Shown: positions 51,444 through 61,008 of the stretch, one piece after another
Layout of the letters: each line of letters begins with the position of its first letter
How positions within the stretch are numbered: position 1 is the stretch's first letter
NCBI GenBank assembly: GCA_034408745.1
Contig: JAWXCM010000364.1
Span: 1 to 64,000 of the forward strand
Length of the DNA stretch: 64,000 nt
Source: JAWXCM01 sp034408745
GTDB taxonomy: Bacteria; Acidobacteriota; Terriglobia; Bryobacterales; Bryobacteraceae
Direction: 5' to 3'
Program-made: the position numbers and the translations under genes
Notes under the pieces: generated by a model
Databases searched by the model: none
Seen by the model: the letters and a program-made list of their open reading frames with translations, nothing else
What the model was told of the DNA's origin: nothing

Positions 51444-53197
51444 TAAGGGATGGTGCGGACTATTTTGTCCGCGAAATACACTTTTCCGTTCGCATTCATT
51501 CCGTATACACGAATATTCATCACGCCTGGAGCTCGAAACGCGTTCGATTTCAGGTCCCAGGTGCCGGAGCTGCCTGTCCCGATGACGCGCATACCCTGCG
51601 CTTCGATCGGCATGTCGCCAGTCCAGAGATACAACATTGTGCGTGTGCCGCGAGTCTCGCGCTTCAGTTTGGCGGCAAACGCAGGCGGTTTTGAGAGCGA
51701 GATTTCGTCGGCTTTGGGCTCCGCAATCTCGAAGGGCACTTTCGTTGGCGCCGATTCCACTTCCTGCACCAGAAACGGCCGCGATTCGAACTTCCACGAC
51801 CGGAGCATGCCTTCCTTGTGGCCCTCACGTGAGATATGAAGGACCCAGTCATGGTCGCGGCTGGGTGCTTCACCAGTGAATTTGTCGGACTTAAACTGCT
51901 TCAGAGGCACCGTCTCTCCGGTCGCCGGGTCGATCCACTTCACATCGTATTCGTGCTTCTCGACGCGAACCTCGATCGGCGCTGAAGGTTTCTCCACGTA
52001 AACGATGTACTCGGTTTCCGGAAGAGCGATCGCGCGTCCGCCATCCAGCTCGAAATAAGGCTCCAACTCCCAGTGCCGGGTGCCGTGAACCAGGTCGTAC
52101 CAAACCGTCATGGCTTTCGCAGCCGCGGAATCGAGACTGCCGTCACCCGAGGGATATTGGCCATTCACAAAAGAGGTCCACAGGCGACGGCGAAACTCGG
52201 CTGGCGACGCCTTCGTTGTGCCGAGCCCGGTGTTGACGCCGGGCAACGGATAGATCTGATGCTCGACAGCGGCGAGCGCGTCGTCGGCACTGCCGTAAAC
52301 GATGTGGTCCAGCCACCCATCCGGCAGCAGGGAACTGGCTGTGGCCGAAGCGTGAGTGGAGCGAGGGTGCCGGTATGGGTCATTGTTTTTCAGGAACAGA
52401 CCCATCTGTTTGGCAAGCTCTCGCCCACCGGTGTAGGACTCGAAGTTTTCCAGCAGTTGCCAGGTGATGTCGAAAGCGGAGTACCGGGCGATGAGGTAGC
52501 GGATGAAACGCTCGCGCTGTACAGCCATCGGCAGACGTTTCGCCAACTCGCCGTCAGCGCCGCCGAGCACCATGTCGATCGTGATTCCCTTGCTGTTCAG
52601 GTAGGCCGCGCGCTCATCGAGGCGGTTGTAAAAGGCCAGGTCGGGCATCGAGGCGTCGCGCCAGTTGCCGCCGGCGTAGCCCCGAATATGGTTGAATTTT
52701 TCCGCTGCCCGGCCGTCGACGTAGGCGCGAAACTGCGCATCGTCCACCGAGCCGAGATCGAGCCTGGTGTCGCCCATCCACAAATGAGCCGCGCGCCCTT
52801 CGGTATATCGCCAGTGATGACCATTAGCGGGAATTACGAAGCCTCGTGCTTCGGCTTCGGTCGCCACAAACTTTCCCTGTTGCCCTTCGAATCGCCTGAT
52901 GTTGCTGGTGATCTTGTATTCCCAGTCGCCGGGGTCCATGGGAGCGAATCGCACCATGAGCTTACCCTCGCCATTCCAAAACGCGGGCATCAACTGTGTG
53001 CGATGCCTTGGCGAGCGAAATTCTACCTGCAGTGTCGCCGTGAAATACGGATTGGGGTGTGTCTGACGCTCTGCGGGATTGAGTTCGAAGAGCAGCTCGC
53101 AGCGAGAATACACGGGCACCGAGCTGCATGGAGTCTGAGCAGCTGCGGCGTTCGCGAGAAGGACAGCGGCCGGCAGCAGGAACAGACGGACGGACAT
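51443..53197 (-). CDS. Secreted DUF5060-type protein, glycoside-hydrolase-like
   Basis: A 584-residue exported protein (signal MSVRLFLLPAAVLLANAAAA). Residues about 25-115 are a DUF5060-like beta domain (RCELLFELNPAERQTHPNPY, PGDWEYKITSNI). Residues about 125-410 resemble a TIM-barrel hydrolase (FNHIRGYAGGNWRD, AYLNSKGITIDMVLGG, ITWQLLENFESYTGG). A C-terminal beta region follows. DUF5060 is usually joined to putative glycosidases of the GH140/DUF4038 group. The exact sugar is unknown. Its stop overlaps tsaB's start. Confidence 0.78.
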   Translation of the reverse strand: MSVRLFLLPAAVLLANAAAAQTPCSSVPVYSRCELLFELNPAERQTHPNPYFTATLQVEFRSPRHRTQLMPAFWNGEGKLMVRFAPMDPGDWEYKITSNIRRFEGQQGKFVATEAEARGFVIPANGHHWRYTEGRAAHLWMGDTRLDLGSVDDAQFRAYVDGRAAEKFNHIRGYAGGNWRDASMPDLAFYNRLDERAAYLNSKGITIDMVLGGADGELAKRLPMAVQRERFIRYLIARYSAFDITWQLLENFESYTGGRELAKQMGLFLKNNDPYRHPRSTHASATASSLLPDGWLDHIVYGSADDALAAVEHQIYPLPGVNTGLGTTKASPAEFRRRLWTSFVNGQYPSGDGSLDSAAAKAMTVWYDLVHGTRHWELEPYFELDGGRAIALPETEYIVYVEKPSAPIEVRVEKHEYDVKWIDPATGETVPLKQFKSDKFTGEAPSRDHDWVLHISREGHKEGMLRSWKFESRPFLVQEVESAPTKVPFEIAEPKADEISLSKPPAFAAKLKRETRGTRTMLYLWTGDMPIEAQGMRVIGTGSSGTWDLKSNAFRAPGVMNIRVYGMNANGKVYFADKIVRTIP

Positions 53198-53214
53198 ACT
53201 TTCAGTGTAGAGAC

Positions 53215-54367
53215 TCAGTTGCCGTCAGGGACAAAGAAGCAAAACCGCGATCCCTCACCGGGGGTGCTGTCGACCCAGATACGACCGCCGTGGACCTCGA
53301 CAATCTTTCGGCAGATAACCAAACCGATGCCTGTTCCCGGGTACTCCGCCCTGGAGTGAAGGCGCTGAAAAACTTCGAACACTCGGTGTTGATATTCGAG
53401 GTCAATGCCGATTCCGTTATCGGCGACGCTGCCCGGCCGTGATAGCCGCCCCAGCCGCGCCTCCGACATTCTGAATTGCCCGTTCGACAAGTCTGGCCAG
53501 TCTGTGCTTCCGCCGTACACGGCCGCTTTTGCCAACGTTCTGAAGCAAGAGCAGACCCTGAAGCAGAGCTCTCAGCCGCGTGGCACCTTCCACCGCGTAC
53601 TCGATGAACTCATCGGCTTCGGCGTCGAGCTTGCCCCCGTACTTGCGCCGCAGCAGCTGGAGGTAGCTGGCAATGATCCGGAGCGGCTCCTGGAGATCGT
53701 GGGCCGACACGTAGGCGAGCTGTTCCAGTTCCGCGTTGAAGCGGGCGATATCGCGTGCCTGCCGGACCTGCTCATCGACAGACCGCTCCCTGGCCGTGAC
53801 ATCCAGATGCATGCCGACCCACATGCGAGTGCCGCCTTCGACCACGGGTATTCCACGGCTGAGTACCGTGAGCACCTCGCCAGCCGGGTTTTTCATGCGG
53901 TACTCGAAATCCCAAAAGTAGCCGTCGCGCATGCACCGGCTCCATTCGGCCAGCACCAGATTTCGCTATTCGGGCACGATCGGGGCGGTCCACCCGATTC
54001 CCAGCCCTTCTTCTGGTCCCAGCCCAAAGGTATTGCGGAACGATTCACTCAGGTGAATCATGTTGTGGTCGCCGTCGCTGATCCAGCCGCCAAAAGGGAT
54101 CAGTTCGGCAAAATTTCGGAAGATCCGGTCGGATCGAGCCAGCGCTGCCTGGGTGCGGTAGAGGTTCGCGATCAGTCCCACGATCAAGCCGTTGACGCCC
54201 AGGAAGAAGCAGAATCTCAGAGCGGTGTTCAGGTCCTGAATTTGCAGCGCATAGTAAGGGGGCAGGAAGAAGTACAGGACAGGGAGGATGACTGTCAGCG
54301 AGACGCGCGTGAGAGTAGTACGGCCCTGGTCATGCCGGGCGGATGGGACGGAGTGGCCAGCCTTCAT
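53215..54367 (-). pseudogene. PAS-containing sensor histidine kinase gene with multiple lesions
   Basis: Read on the minus strand from ATG 54367 (overlapping the response regulator's stop, TGATG), it gives membrane helices (VSLTVILPVLYFFLPPY, LRFCFFLGVNGLIVGLIANL) and a PAS domain. An in-frame TAG (53966-53968) falls in the PAS (WTAPIVPE-stop-RNLVLAEW). The same frame resumes with RDGYFWDFEYRMKN, HisKA (YVSAHDLQEPLR) and ends at about 53417. The ATPase end (VADNGIGID, GTGIGLVICRKIVEVHGG) continues in another frame at 53215-53450, but the N-box part is missing. A probable deletion in the membrane domain adds a third lesion. The kinase cannot be made whole. Confidence 0.75.
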
Positions 54368-54804
54368 CAGGGAAGTTGGACGACGCTGCACCAAAAAAAC
54401 TCGCAAGTCTGGATCGCTTTCAGGTACTCGTCCAGATCGCTCGGCTTTCTGATGTAGCAGTTGGCATGCAGTTCATAGGCTTGCTGCACGTCGTTGTTTG
54501 CATCCGAAGTCGTAAGTACGATAACTGGGATGGTCCGCAGATCCGGATCCTTCTTAATCTGTGCGAGTACTTCGCGACCATCTTTTCGTGGAAGATTGAG
54601 ATCCAGAAAGATCAGGTCCGGACGGTCTGCATCCATGTATGGCGGCTTCCTGTGAAGGAAACGCAGAGCGGCCTCGCCGTCCTCTACTACCAGGAGACGG
54701 CTGGAGGTGCCGTTAGTCACCAGTGCTTCCCGCATAAGTCGAACATCACCCGGATTATCTTCCACCAGCAGGATGCTGATGACGGGGCGGGAAGCAGAGA
54801 TCAC
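54367..54804 (-). CDS. Response regulator, Rcp1-type single receiver
   Basis: A 145-residue protein: acid pair Glu15-Asp16, phospho-acceptor Asp68 (FLDLNLP), Thr98 (VLTTSD), Lys120 (IRKPSD). The C-terminus FFWCSVVQLP is the Rcp1 family ending. No output domain, so it signals by protein contact. It is intact although the kinase gene that follows it in the same operon (TGATG overlap) is broken, so it either uses another kinase or is a leftover. Confidence 0.92.
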   Translation of the reverse strand: MISASRPVISILLVEDNPGDVRLMREALVTNGTSSRLLVVEDGEAALRFLHRKPPYMDADRPDLIFLDLNLPRKDGREVLAQIKKDPDLRTIPVIVLTTSDANNDVQQAYELHANCYIRKPSDLDEYLKAIQTCEFFWCSVVQLP

Positions 54805-55165
54805 GAATCACCTTCTAAGTGGGATAACTGCGAGGCGGAGAACAGAACGAGGTCACACAATTCTAACAAGCCTGCCACAAAAGTGGATGACAGATAACGA
54901 TTCATAACCGTTAGGATCGGGAGCCCGCGCGCACAACCTGGACGTGCTGAGGAAAATCTCCGTAAAGTGTGCCTTGCGTAACATTAGTTTGCAGGGAACT
55001 ACAACAGGGGGAGGGTGATCCCCGCGTTGTTCCCGTTCCATGTGGGCACCGTCCAGGTTATCATGAAATTTCAACCGGCAGACGTTGTATCAGGATTGCC
55101 AGGGTCACAGGCAGTGTGTGCTCACTGGGGATACACGCGACGGCGCATGGCCAGAAGGTAGCGAA
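54805..55165. other. Gene-free stretch
   Basis: No convincing gene. It lies between the divergent response regulator gene and the helix-turn-helix gene at 55166, so both promoters should be here. The last 80 bp may include the decayed 5' part of the downstream gene: PEGSEMP in frame before ATG 55166 aligns with the usual first helix of the RodZ-type domain. I see no repeat or strong hairpin. Confidence 0.45.
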
Positions 55166-55453
55166 ATGCCCACAACGACGCTCGCAGAGATCTCGGATAA
55201 GACGAAGATTAGTAAGTTCTTTCTGGACGCAATCGAAAACGGAGAATTTAGCAAGCTGCCGGGCGGTATCTTTGACCGTAGCTTCATCCGTCAGTACGCC
55301 GAGGCGGCAGGGCTCGATGCCGAGCCCATCCTGGAGCGGTACCAGCAGTTTCATGAGCGGCGAGAGCAAATGGCGGCACCGGCCGCGCCTCGCCAAAGCC
55401 GGCCGGCTTCAGCCCTTCGCACGCTGTTTGCCTGGGCGACGTCCGGCTCCTGA
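55166..55453 (+). CDS. RodZ-type helix-turn-helix protein, short
   Basis: From ATG 55166, 95 residues. EISDKTKISKFFLDAIENGE, then FSKLPGGIFDRSFIRQYAEA, is the RodZ N-terminal HTH (XRE-like) signature. Normal RodZ goes on to a membrane helix and periplasmic domain; here the protein ends soon after in a basic/Ala-Pro tail (PRQSRPASALRTLFAWATSG) with no membrane segment. It also seems to lack the first HTH helix, though the frame is open upstream to TTG 55085. So it may be a trimmed, perhaps decaying, relative. Confidence 0.6.
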   Translation: MPTTTLAEISDKTKISKFFLDAIENGEFSKLPGGIFDRSFIRQYAEAAGLDAEPILERYQQFHERREQMAAPAAPRQSRPASALRTLFAWATSGS

Positions 55454-55461
55454 TTTCCCGG

Positions 55462-56508
55462 TTAGCAGGCAATTTGCTGCTGCGTCATGCAGTGAAGCGT
55501 CCCGAGCCCCAAAACCAAATCCAGGCAGTGAATGCCAGTCACCTCGCGATCCGGAAACAGTTCGGCGAGCGTGTTTAGCGCAACCCGGTCCCGCGGATCG
55601 TTGAACGTTGGAACCAGCACCATCTTGTTCGCGATGTAGAAGTTGGCATAACTGGCCGGAAGCGGCTGGCCTGCGAACTCCACCGGTGCGGGCATCGGAA
55701 GCGGCACCACGCGGAGTGGCTCACCGTCCTGGTCACGCATTTCTCGCAGTAACGAAATGTTTTCAAGCAGCGGCTCGTAGTTCGGACTTGCCGGATCGGC
55801 TTCGGACGCGATAACGACCGTGCGAGGGTCGGTAAAACGAGCCAGATCGTCGACGTGGCCGTGCGTGTCGTCCCCATAAATACCGTTGCGTAGCCACAGG
55901 GTGTGTCGGATGCCGAGATACTGGGCGAATACATCCTCCAGGTCCTCACGCGTAAGTCCGGGGTTCCGAGACTGCACGTCGCTGAGCAGGCACTCTTCGG
56001 TGGTGAGAATGGTGCCGAGGCCATTTACGTCGATGCTCCCGCCTTCCAGCACCACCCGTCGACCGCGAAATACCGGCTGAACTTCAGGTGTGCCCAGGCG
56101 TGCTGCGACAGCGGAAGGGACTGCGTCGTCCACCTGCCAGTTGTCGTACTTGGCCCAGCCGTTAAAACCCCAGTTGAGGATCACGGGCCGGCCCGCCTCG
56201 TCGCGAACCCAAATCGGGCAAAAGTCGCGGGTCCAGCTGCGATCCGTGGGGCATTCGAAAAAGTCCACGGCGGCAAGGTTAGCGCCAGCGTCTTCGAGCA
56301 TGACTCGGGCCAGTTCCGCGCTGTCCGGATCATTGATAAGGATGTGGACGCGCTCGACGCGGGACAGCCGGCGGACGATGTCGCAGTACACCCACGGAAT
56401 CGGTTCGAACTTGCCGGGCCAGTCGGTGCGTTCGTGCGGCCAGGCGAGCCATGTGCCTTCGTGCGGCTCCCATTCGGCCGGCATGCGGTAGCGAGTTGTG
56501 GTGGCCAT
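55462..56508 (-). CDS. aguA: Agmatine deiminase
   Basis: A 348-residue enzyme hydrolysing agmatine to N-carbamoylputrescine plus ammonia. Typical blocks: MPAEWEPHEGTWLAWPH, DRSWTRDFCPIWVRD, NWGFNGWAKY, VLEGGSIDVNGLGTILTTEE, CLL, GDDTHGHVDDLARF and the C-terminal GTLHCMTQQ with the nucleophilic Cys. ATG 56508 overlaps the stop of aguB (TGATG), so they form one unit, aguB first. This is the two-step plant/bacterial route to putrescine. Confidence 0.95.
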   Translation of the reverse strand: MATTTRYRMPAEWEPHEGTWLAWPHERTDWPGKFEPIPWVYCDIVRRLSRVERVHILINDPDSAELARVMLEDAGANLAAVDFFECPTDRSWTRDFCPIWVRDEAGRPVILNWGFNGWAKYDNWQVDDAVPSAVAARLGTPEVQPVFRGRRVVLEGGSIDVNGLGTILTTEECLLSDVQSRNPGLTREDLEDVFAQYLGIRHTLWLRNGIYGDDTHGHVDDLARFTDPRTVVIASEADPASPNYEPLLENISLLREMRDQDGEPLRVVPLPMPAPVEFAGQPLPASYANFYIANKMVLVPTFNDPRDRVALNTLAELFPDREVTGIHCLDLVLGLGTLHCMTQQQIAC

Positions 56509-57407
56509 CAGCCGATCCACCGGCTGGTGAGCGGGCCGTAGGCGTCGATGCGGCGGTCGCGCAGGAAGGGCCAGTTGCGCCGGACCTCGTCTATACGGGC
56601 TGGGTCGATTTCTGCCACCAGCACCTCTTCTTTATCGCCTGAAGCCTGGGCTATAACCTGCCCAAACGGATCGGCGATAAACGAATTACCCCAGAACTCG
56701 AGACCACTATCGGGTGTTCCTTCGAACCCGATCCGATTCACGGCGCAGACATAGATTCCGTTCGCGATCGCGTGTGCCCGCTGAATGGTGCGCCAGGCAT
56801 CCAGCTGGGCAGCTCCGTATTGCTCCTTCTCCGCCGGGTGCCAGCCGATCGCCGTGGGGTAAAACAACACCGAAGCACCTCCAAGCGCCGACAGCCGGGC
56901 CCCTTCCGGATACCACTGATCCCAGCACACCAGCGTGCCGATGCGTCCGAATTTCGTATTGAAGTTCGGGAATCCTGTGTCGCCCGGGGTGAAGTAGAAC
57001 TTCTCGTAGTACAGCGGATCGTCCGGGATGTGCATCTTGCGGTAGATGCCGAGCATTTCGCCGTCAGCGTCCAGAATGGCTGCCGTGTTGTGATACAACC
57101 CCTGTGCGCGCTTCTCAAACAGCGATGCCACTACCGCCACACCGGCCTCTTTCGCCACCTTGCCGATCACGTCCGTGGAGGGCCCGGGGATGGGTTCGGC
57201 CAGATCGAACAGGTCGGCGCTCTCCACGCGGCAGAAGTACTGAGAGCGAAACAGCTCCTGCAGGCAGACCACCTGCGCGCCCTGCTTCGCCGCTTCCCGA
57301 ATTACCTCGACTGCCTTGTCGAGGTTTGCGTCCACATCGGTCGAGCACGCGAACTGTGCAATCCCAACCCGAAACTTGCTTTCCCGCATCGCTGCCATGC
57401 TTTCCAT
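56508..57407 (-). CDS. aguB: N-carbamoylputrescine amidase (carbon-nitrogen hydrolase)
   Basis: A 299-residue nitrilase-superfamily enzyme turning N-carbamoylputrescine into putrescine, CO2 and ammonia. The catalytic Glu51 is in CLQELFRSQYF, Lys124 in YRKMHIPDDP, Cys161 in LVCWDQWYPE. Start codon choices at 57407, 57398 and 57389 all fit; I keep the longest. Adjacent to aguA, which makes its substrate. The divergent M14 peptidase gene starts 30 bp away. Confidence 0.95.
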   Translation of the reverse strand: MESMAAMRESKFRVGIAQFACSTDVDANLDKAVEVIREAAKQGAQVVCLQELFRSQYFCRVESADLFDLAEPIPGPSTDVIGKVAKEAGVAVVASLFEKRAQGLYHNTAAILDADGEMLGIYRKMHIPDDPLYYEKFYFTPGDTGFPNFNTKFGRIGTLVCWDQWYPEGARLSALGGASVLFYPTAIGWHPAEKEQYGAAQLDAWRTIQRAHAIANGIYVCAVNRIGFEGTPDSGLEFWGNSFIADPFGQVIAQASGDKEEVLVAEIDPARIDEVRRNWPFLRDRRIDAYGPLTSRWIG

Positions 57408-57437
57408 TATCCAGGTGCGCGGTATGCTGTCTGAATC

Positions 57438-59957
57438 ATGCTTCAGCGAGTTTGTACGCTCCTGGTGTGTTGTGCGTTATGGTTGCCCGCCGCGGCTCCT
57501 CGTCCTAAAGAAGTGCTCGGTTTCGAACCGGGTGAGGACTACAAACTCGCCAACTATTCCCAGATCACGAGCTATTTTCAGAAGCTGGCGGCGTCGACGG
57601 ACCGCATGCGCCTGGTGGAGTACGGAAAGACCTCGCAGGGCCGCACCTCTTATATGGCGTTCTTCTCGTCGCCGGAGAATCTGCGTCAGCTGGACCGGTT
57701 TAAAGAGATCAACCGCAAACTCGCTCTCGGCCTGGTCCCAGGCGCAGCGGAAGCGCAGGCACTGGCGAAAGAGGGCAAGGTTTTTGTCTGGATCGATTCT
57801 GGTCTGCACGCCACTGAGGTGGCTCCCGCACAGCATTCGCCGGAACTCGCTTACCGCATGGTCACGGAGGAATCCGATGAGATGCGCCGCATTCGGGACA
57901 GGGTAATCCTGATTCAGATACCGTGCATCAATCCGGATGGGCTCGACATGGTGGTCGAGTGGTACCGAAAGAATGTGGGCACTCCTTACGAGCTGGCTCC
58001 TCTGCCGGGTCTGTACCAGAAGTATGCCGGGCATGACAATAACCGCGACTGGTACATGATGAACCTGCAGGAAACTCGCAACGTAAGCAGGCTTCTGTTT
58101 GAGGAGTGGTTCCCGCAGATCGTTTACAACCAGCACCAGTCTCCTGCTTTCCCGGCTCGCATCTTCGTCCCGCCGTACGCCGAGCCGCTGAATCCGAATA
58201 TCCCGGCGCCGGTAATGGAAGGTATCAACTTAATAGGTGCGGCGATGAAGGAGCGGTTCGCTCGGGAGAGTAAGCCGGGCATTTTGTCTTATTTCGGGTT
58301 CGACGCCTGGTGGAATGGCGGTCTCCGGTCCGTGCCGGCATTCCACAATATGCATGGAATTCTCACCGAAACCGCGCTCCACGGCTATGCTACGCCGCGT
58401 GTTTACAAGCCGGCCGATTTCCCTGAGCGATTCGGAAACGGCATGCCAACGAAGCAGCCGACCGTGTTTTATGAGCGTCCGTGGATGGGCGGCAAGTGGG
58501 GTACCCGGGAAGCCATCGATTACATGTTGACCGCGGACATGGCCATTCTCGATCTGGCGTCGACGCGCAGCGAAGCATTTCTGTCCAAAGCATGGCAAAT
58601 GGCCCGAGACAATATCGAGGCTGGCAAGAAATCCGCGCCCTATGCTTACGTAATTCCTCAGGATCAGTGGGACAAATCGAGTTCGGTGGAGATGCTGCGA
58701 CGCCTGCAAATGGGTGGCATCACGGTCCACCGTTCCACCTCGGCGTTCACAGTCGGAGGACAGAAGCACCCCGCCGGCACCTTCGTCCTGCTGGCGGCCC
58801 AGCCGTTTCGAGGATATCTTGTCGATTTGATGGAACCGCAGAAGTATCCGGAGATTCGTTCCGGTACAACGGGTCCGACAAAGCGGCCTTACGACGTCGC
58901 CGGCTGGACACTGCCGATGCAGATGGGTGTGAAGGTCCAGCGGTCCGACGATATGTTTCAGGCCTCGCTGGAGCCGGCGACCTCCCTTGCGCTGCCGCCG
59001 CCAGCCTGGGATTTCCGGGACACGGGTTCGTTTCGTACCGTCGCCGACGCGCTGGCGAAGAACGAGAATGTTCGCCGAGCCGAGGATGGCCGATTTCTGC
59101 GCTCATCGGACGGCGATTACCGCCGCGCAAAATGGGAGCTCGCCGCGCCGCGTGTAGGCCTCTACATGTCCTGGAGCCCCAACATCGACGCGGGCTGGAC
59201 GCAATTCCTGCTGGACGAGTTCCGCGTCGGCAATACCGTTCTTCGCAATGACGACATTCGCAAAGGCAATCTGCGGGCGCGTTTCGACACCATCATCCTG
59301 CCGGATCAGGCCATGGAGTCGATACTGCACGGGTGGCGCGAAGGCCAGCAGGTGGGCGGTGGAGCCAACACCACCGCGGCGCAGCAGCGGCCCGAATTCA
59401 CCGGAGGCATTGGACTCCAGGGAGCGGCTGCGCTGGAGGCCTTCGTGCGCGAAGGCGGCACGCTGCTCGCTTTTGACGATGCGTCGGACCTGCCCGTCCA
59501 GTTGTTCGGGCTGCCCGTACGCTCGGCACTTGCAGGTGCACCCGGAGGCGGAGCGGATGAGGCTGCGGACTCGGCCGCCGGGGCGGGGTACTACAGCCCG
59601 GGTTCCATCCTGAGAATTCAGGTTGACACGGCGCAGCCTGTCGCGCTGGGCATGCCCGCGGACTCGTTCGCATTCCAAAGCGGAGGCAAGGCGTGGGACA
59701 TCCGGCTGCTTGCGGATTTCAACAAAGGAGACCGAGCCATCGCGTCGGTCGCGAAGTATGCGTCCCGCGATTTGCTCGCCTCGGGCTGGCTTTCCGGTGA
59801 AAAGCGAGTTGCCGGCAAGAGCCTTCTCATTGATGCGCGACACGGCCAGGGGCGCGTGGTGCTGTTTGGGTTTCGGCCTCAGTTCCGGGGGCAGTCGTGG
59901 GCCACGTTCCGGCTGGTTCTGAACGCGGTTTATCTGTCGTCGGCGAAAATGCTGTAA
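57438..59957 (+). CDS. Large secreted M14-family metallopeptidase
   Basis: An 839-residue exported protein (signal MLQRVCTLLVCCALWLPAAA). The zinc carboxypeptidase domain (about 30-330) has His124-Ala-Thr-Glu127 in SGLHATEVAP and His233 in YNQHQSPAF, with NPDG (165-168) and NNRDW (201-205) as substrate-binding blocks. The catalytic Glu is probably in ILTETALHGY. A large second half (about 340-839) with Rossmann-like and beta regions (LLAFDDASDLPVQLFG) is typical of Acidobacteria M14 proteins. It should cut C-terminal residues from peptides outside the inner membrane. Confidence 0.88.
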   Translation: MLQRVCTLLVCCALWLPAAAPRPKEVLGFEPGEDYKLANYSQITSYFQKLAASTDRMRLVEYGKTSQGRTSYMAFFSSPENLRQLDRFKEINRKLALGLVPGAAEAQALAKEGKVFVWIDSGLHATEVAPAQHSPELAYRMVTEESDEMRRIRDRVILIQIPCINPDGLDMVVEWYRKNVGTPYELAPLPGLYQKYAGHDNNRDWYMMNLQETRNVSRLLFEEWFPQIVYNQHQSPAFPARIFVPPYAEPLNPNIPAPVMEGINLIGAAMKERFARESKPGILSYFGFDAWWNGGLRSVPAFHNMHGILTETALHGYATPRVYKPADFPERFGNGMPTKQPTVFYERPWMGGKWGTREAIDYMLTADMAILDLASTRSEAFLSKAWQMARDNIEAGKKSAPYAYVIPQDQWDKSSSVEMLRRLQMGGITVHRSTSAFTVGGQKHPAGTFVLLAAQPFRGYLVDLMEPQKYPEIRSGTTGPTKRPYDVAGWTLPMQMGVKVQRSDDMFQASLEPATSLALPPPAWDFRDTGSFRTVADALAKNENVRRAEDGRFLRSSDGDYRRAKWELAAPRVGLYMSWSPNIDAGWTQFLLDEFRVGNTVLRNDDIRKGNLRARFDTIILPDQAMESILHGWREGQQVGGGANTTAAQQRPEFTGGIGLQGAAALEAFVREGGTLLAFDDASDLPVQLFGLPVRSALAGAPGGGADEAADSAAGAGYYSPGSILRIQVDTAQPVALGMPADSFAFQSGGKAWDIRLLADFNKGDRAIASVAKYASRDLLASGWLSGEKRVAGKSLLIDARHGQGRVVLFGFRPQFRGQSWATFRLVLNAVYLSSAKML

Positions 59958-60177
59958 TCGGGCCAGCGCGGTTACCGGTGCGTTCCATCTGGAGCAGTAC
60001 TACCTGAAAGTCATGGAACCAAGGTTCCGGAGCGCCCTCGGGCACTACTGGTACCTCCGTCCCGTTGCATGGGAAAAGTACCATTACCCCTTTAAAAACA
60101 ACTACTTGCATGTTGACTATCCTGCTCAGGCAGTGAGAACATTGCCAACGAAGCATTTATTTTTACAAGGGATGAAC
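59958..60177 (+). promoter_or_regulatory. Leader region with several short hairpins
   Basis: Before the PEP-CTERM gene: GGAACC-AA-GGTTCC near 60016-60029, GCCC-TC-GGGC near 60039-60048, and a nested hairpin in which GGTAC pairs with GTACC, with CCC/GGG inside (about 60050-60082), followed by CCCTTTAAAAAC. This could be an M14 gene terminator, a PEP-CTERM leader, or both. No riboswitch consensus recognised. Confidence 0.35.
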
Positions 60178-61008
60178 ATGAAGAAATTCTTGCAAGCTGG
60201 AGTCTGGGTTCTGCTGTCGATGGTTGGGGCGACGGAGGCCTTCGCGACACAGGCCACCTTCAACTTCACGTCGAACCAGATCGTCGCGGCATTTTCGACC
60301 GACTCGTGGAACGGGACCACAGGCTGGCTCGGATCCTACGCATACGGCACGGCCGGCGGGGGGGGGCGGCCCAATAACTACAACGGAGCTTTGGGCGACT
60401 GGCAGTCGTTTCCGGGGGATTCCACTGCCGTGATCACCGATTTCTATATGCGTCCTGACAACCTGGACGGTCTTACGGCCGCTACATACAGCGTGATATC
60501 GCAGACCAGCGGATCCTCTCCTAACTTCGCGGTCCGCGGTAGTGGTTCTCTGCTGCCGAACTACCTCAGCAGTCAGTACCAGGGCTCGAACAGCGGGCTA
60601 CCGACTTACATTGCCAACTCGAATTCCAGCCACTTGTTTGCGGAGTACGGCGACGCCGCTGCGACTACCAACCCGCGCTACGGCATTTTTGCCAGCAGCG
60701 TGACCACCAGCACTTTGCCTGCCGAATACAGCAAGATTCAGAACGTCGGCTACAGCGTTACGCTGGATGGTAGTTACACAATAGGTACGTCCTATAAGTT
60801 CGTCTTCTATCTTTGGGGCGATCAGTTGAACAATAACTTTGGCGCTTCCCCTGCCTGGCTTTCCCCGTCGAGCGGAAGTAAAGATCAGTTTCTCGGCGCA
60901 TTTGCTCTGAATGTGACCGCGGAAACGCCGGAGCCGGGCACGTTTGCACTGCTCGCAGCCGGATTGGTAAGTGCTGTTGCGATCAGCCGCCGTCGTAAGA
61001 GCGCGTGA
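60178..61008 (+). CDS. PEP-CTERM sorted exported protein
   Basis: A 276-residue protein starting at ATG 60178, with AAGGG 6 nt upstream (a second ATG at 60172 is possible). Signal peptide FLQAGVWVLLSMVGATEAFA. A Ser/Thr/Asn-rich beta domain follows (FNFTSNQIVAAFSTDSWN onwards) with no recognised catalytic site. The C-terminus is a full PEP-CTERM sorting tail: PEPGTFALLAAGLVSAVAIS, then RRRK. An exosortase should process it, but none is in the window. It is intact, unlike the other PEP-CTERM gene at 24.5 kb. Confidence 0.82.
   Translation: MKKFLQAGVWVLLSMVGATEAFATQATFNFTSNQIVAAFSTDSWNGTTGWLGSYAYGTAGGGGRPNNYNGALGDWQSFPGDSTAVITDFYMRPDNLDGLTAATYSVISQTSGSSPNFAVRGSGSLLPNYLSSQYQGSNSGLPTYIANSNSSHLFAEYGDAAATTNPRYGIFASSVTTSTLPAEYSKIQNVGYSVTLDGSYTIGTSYKFVFYLWGDQLNNNFGASPAWLSPSSGSKDQFLGAFALNVTAETPEPGTFALLAAGLVSAVAISRRRKSA

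Noticed and set aside
54853..55074. 73-codon minus-strand open frame before the response regulator gene
   Set aside because: It has no family and no good ribosome site, and its composition is unlike a gene.
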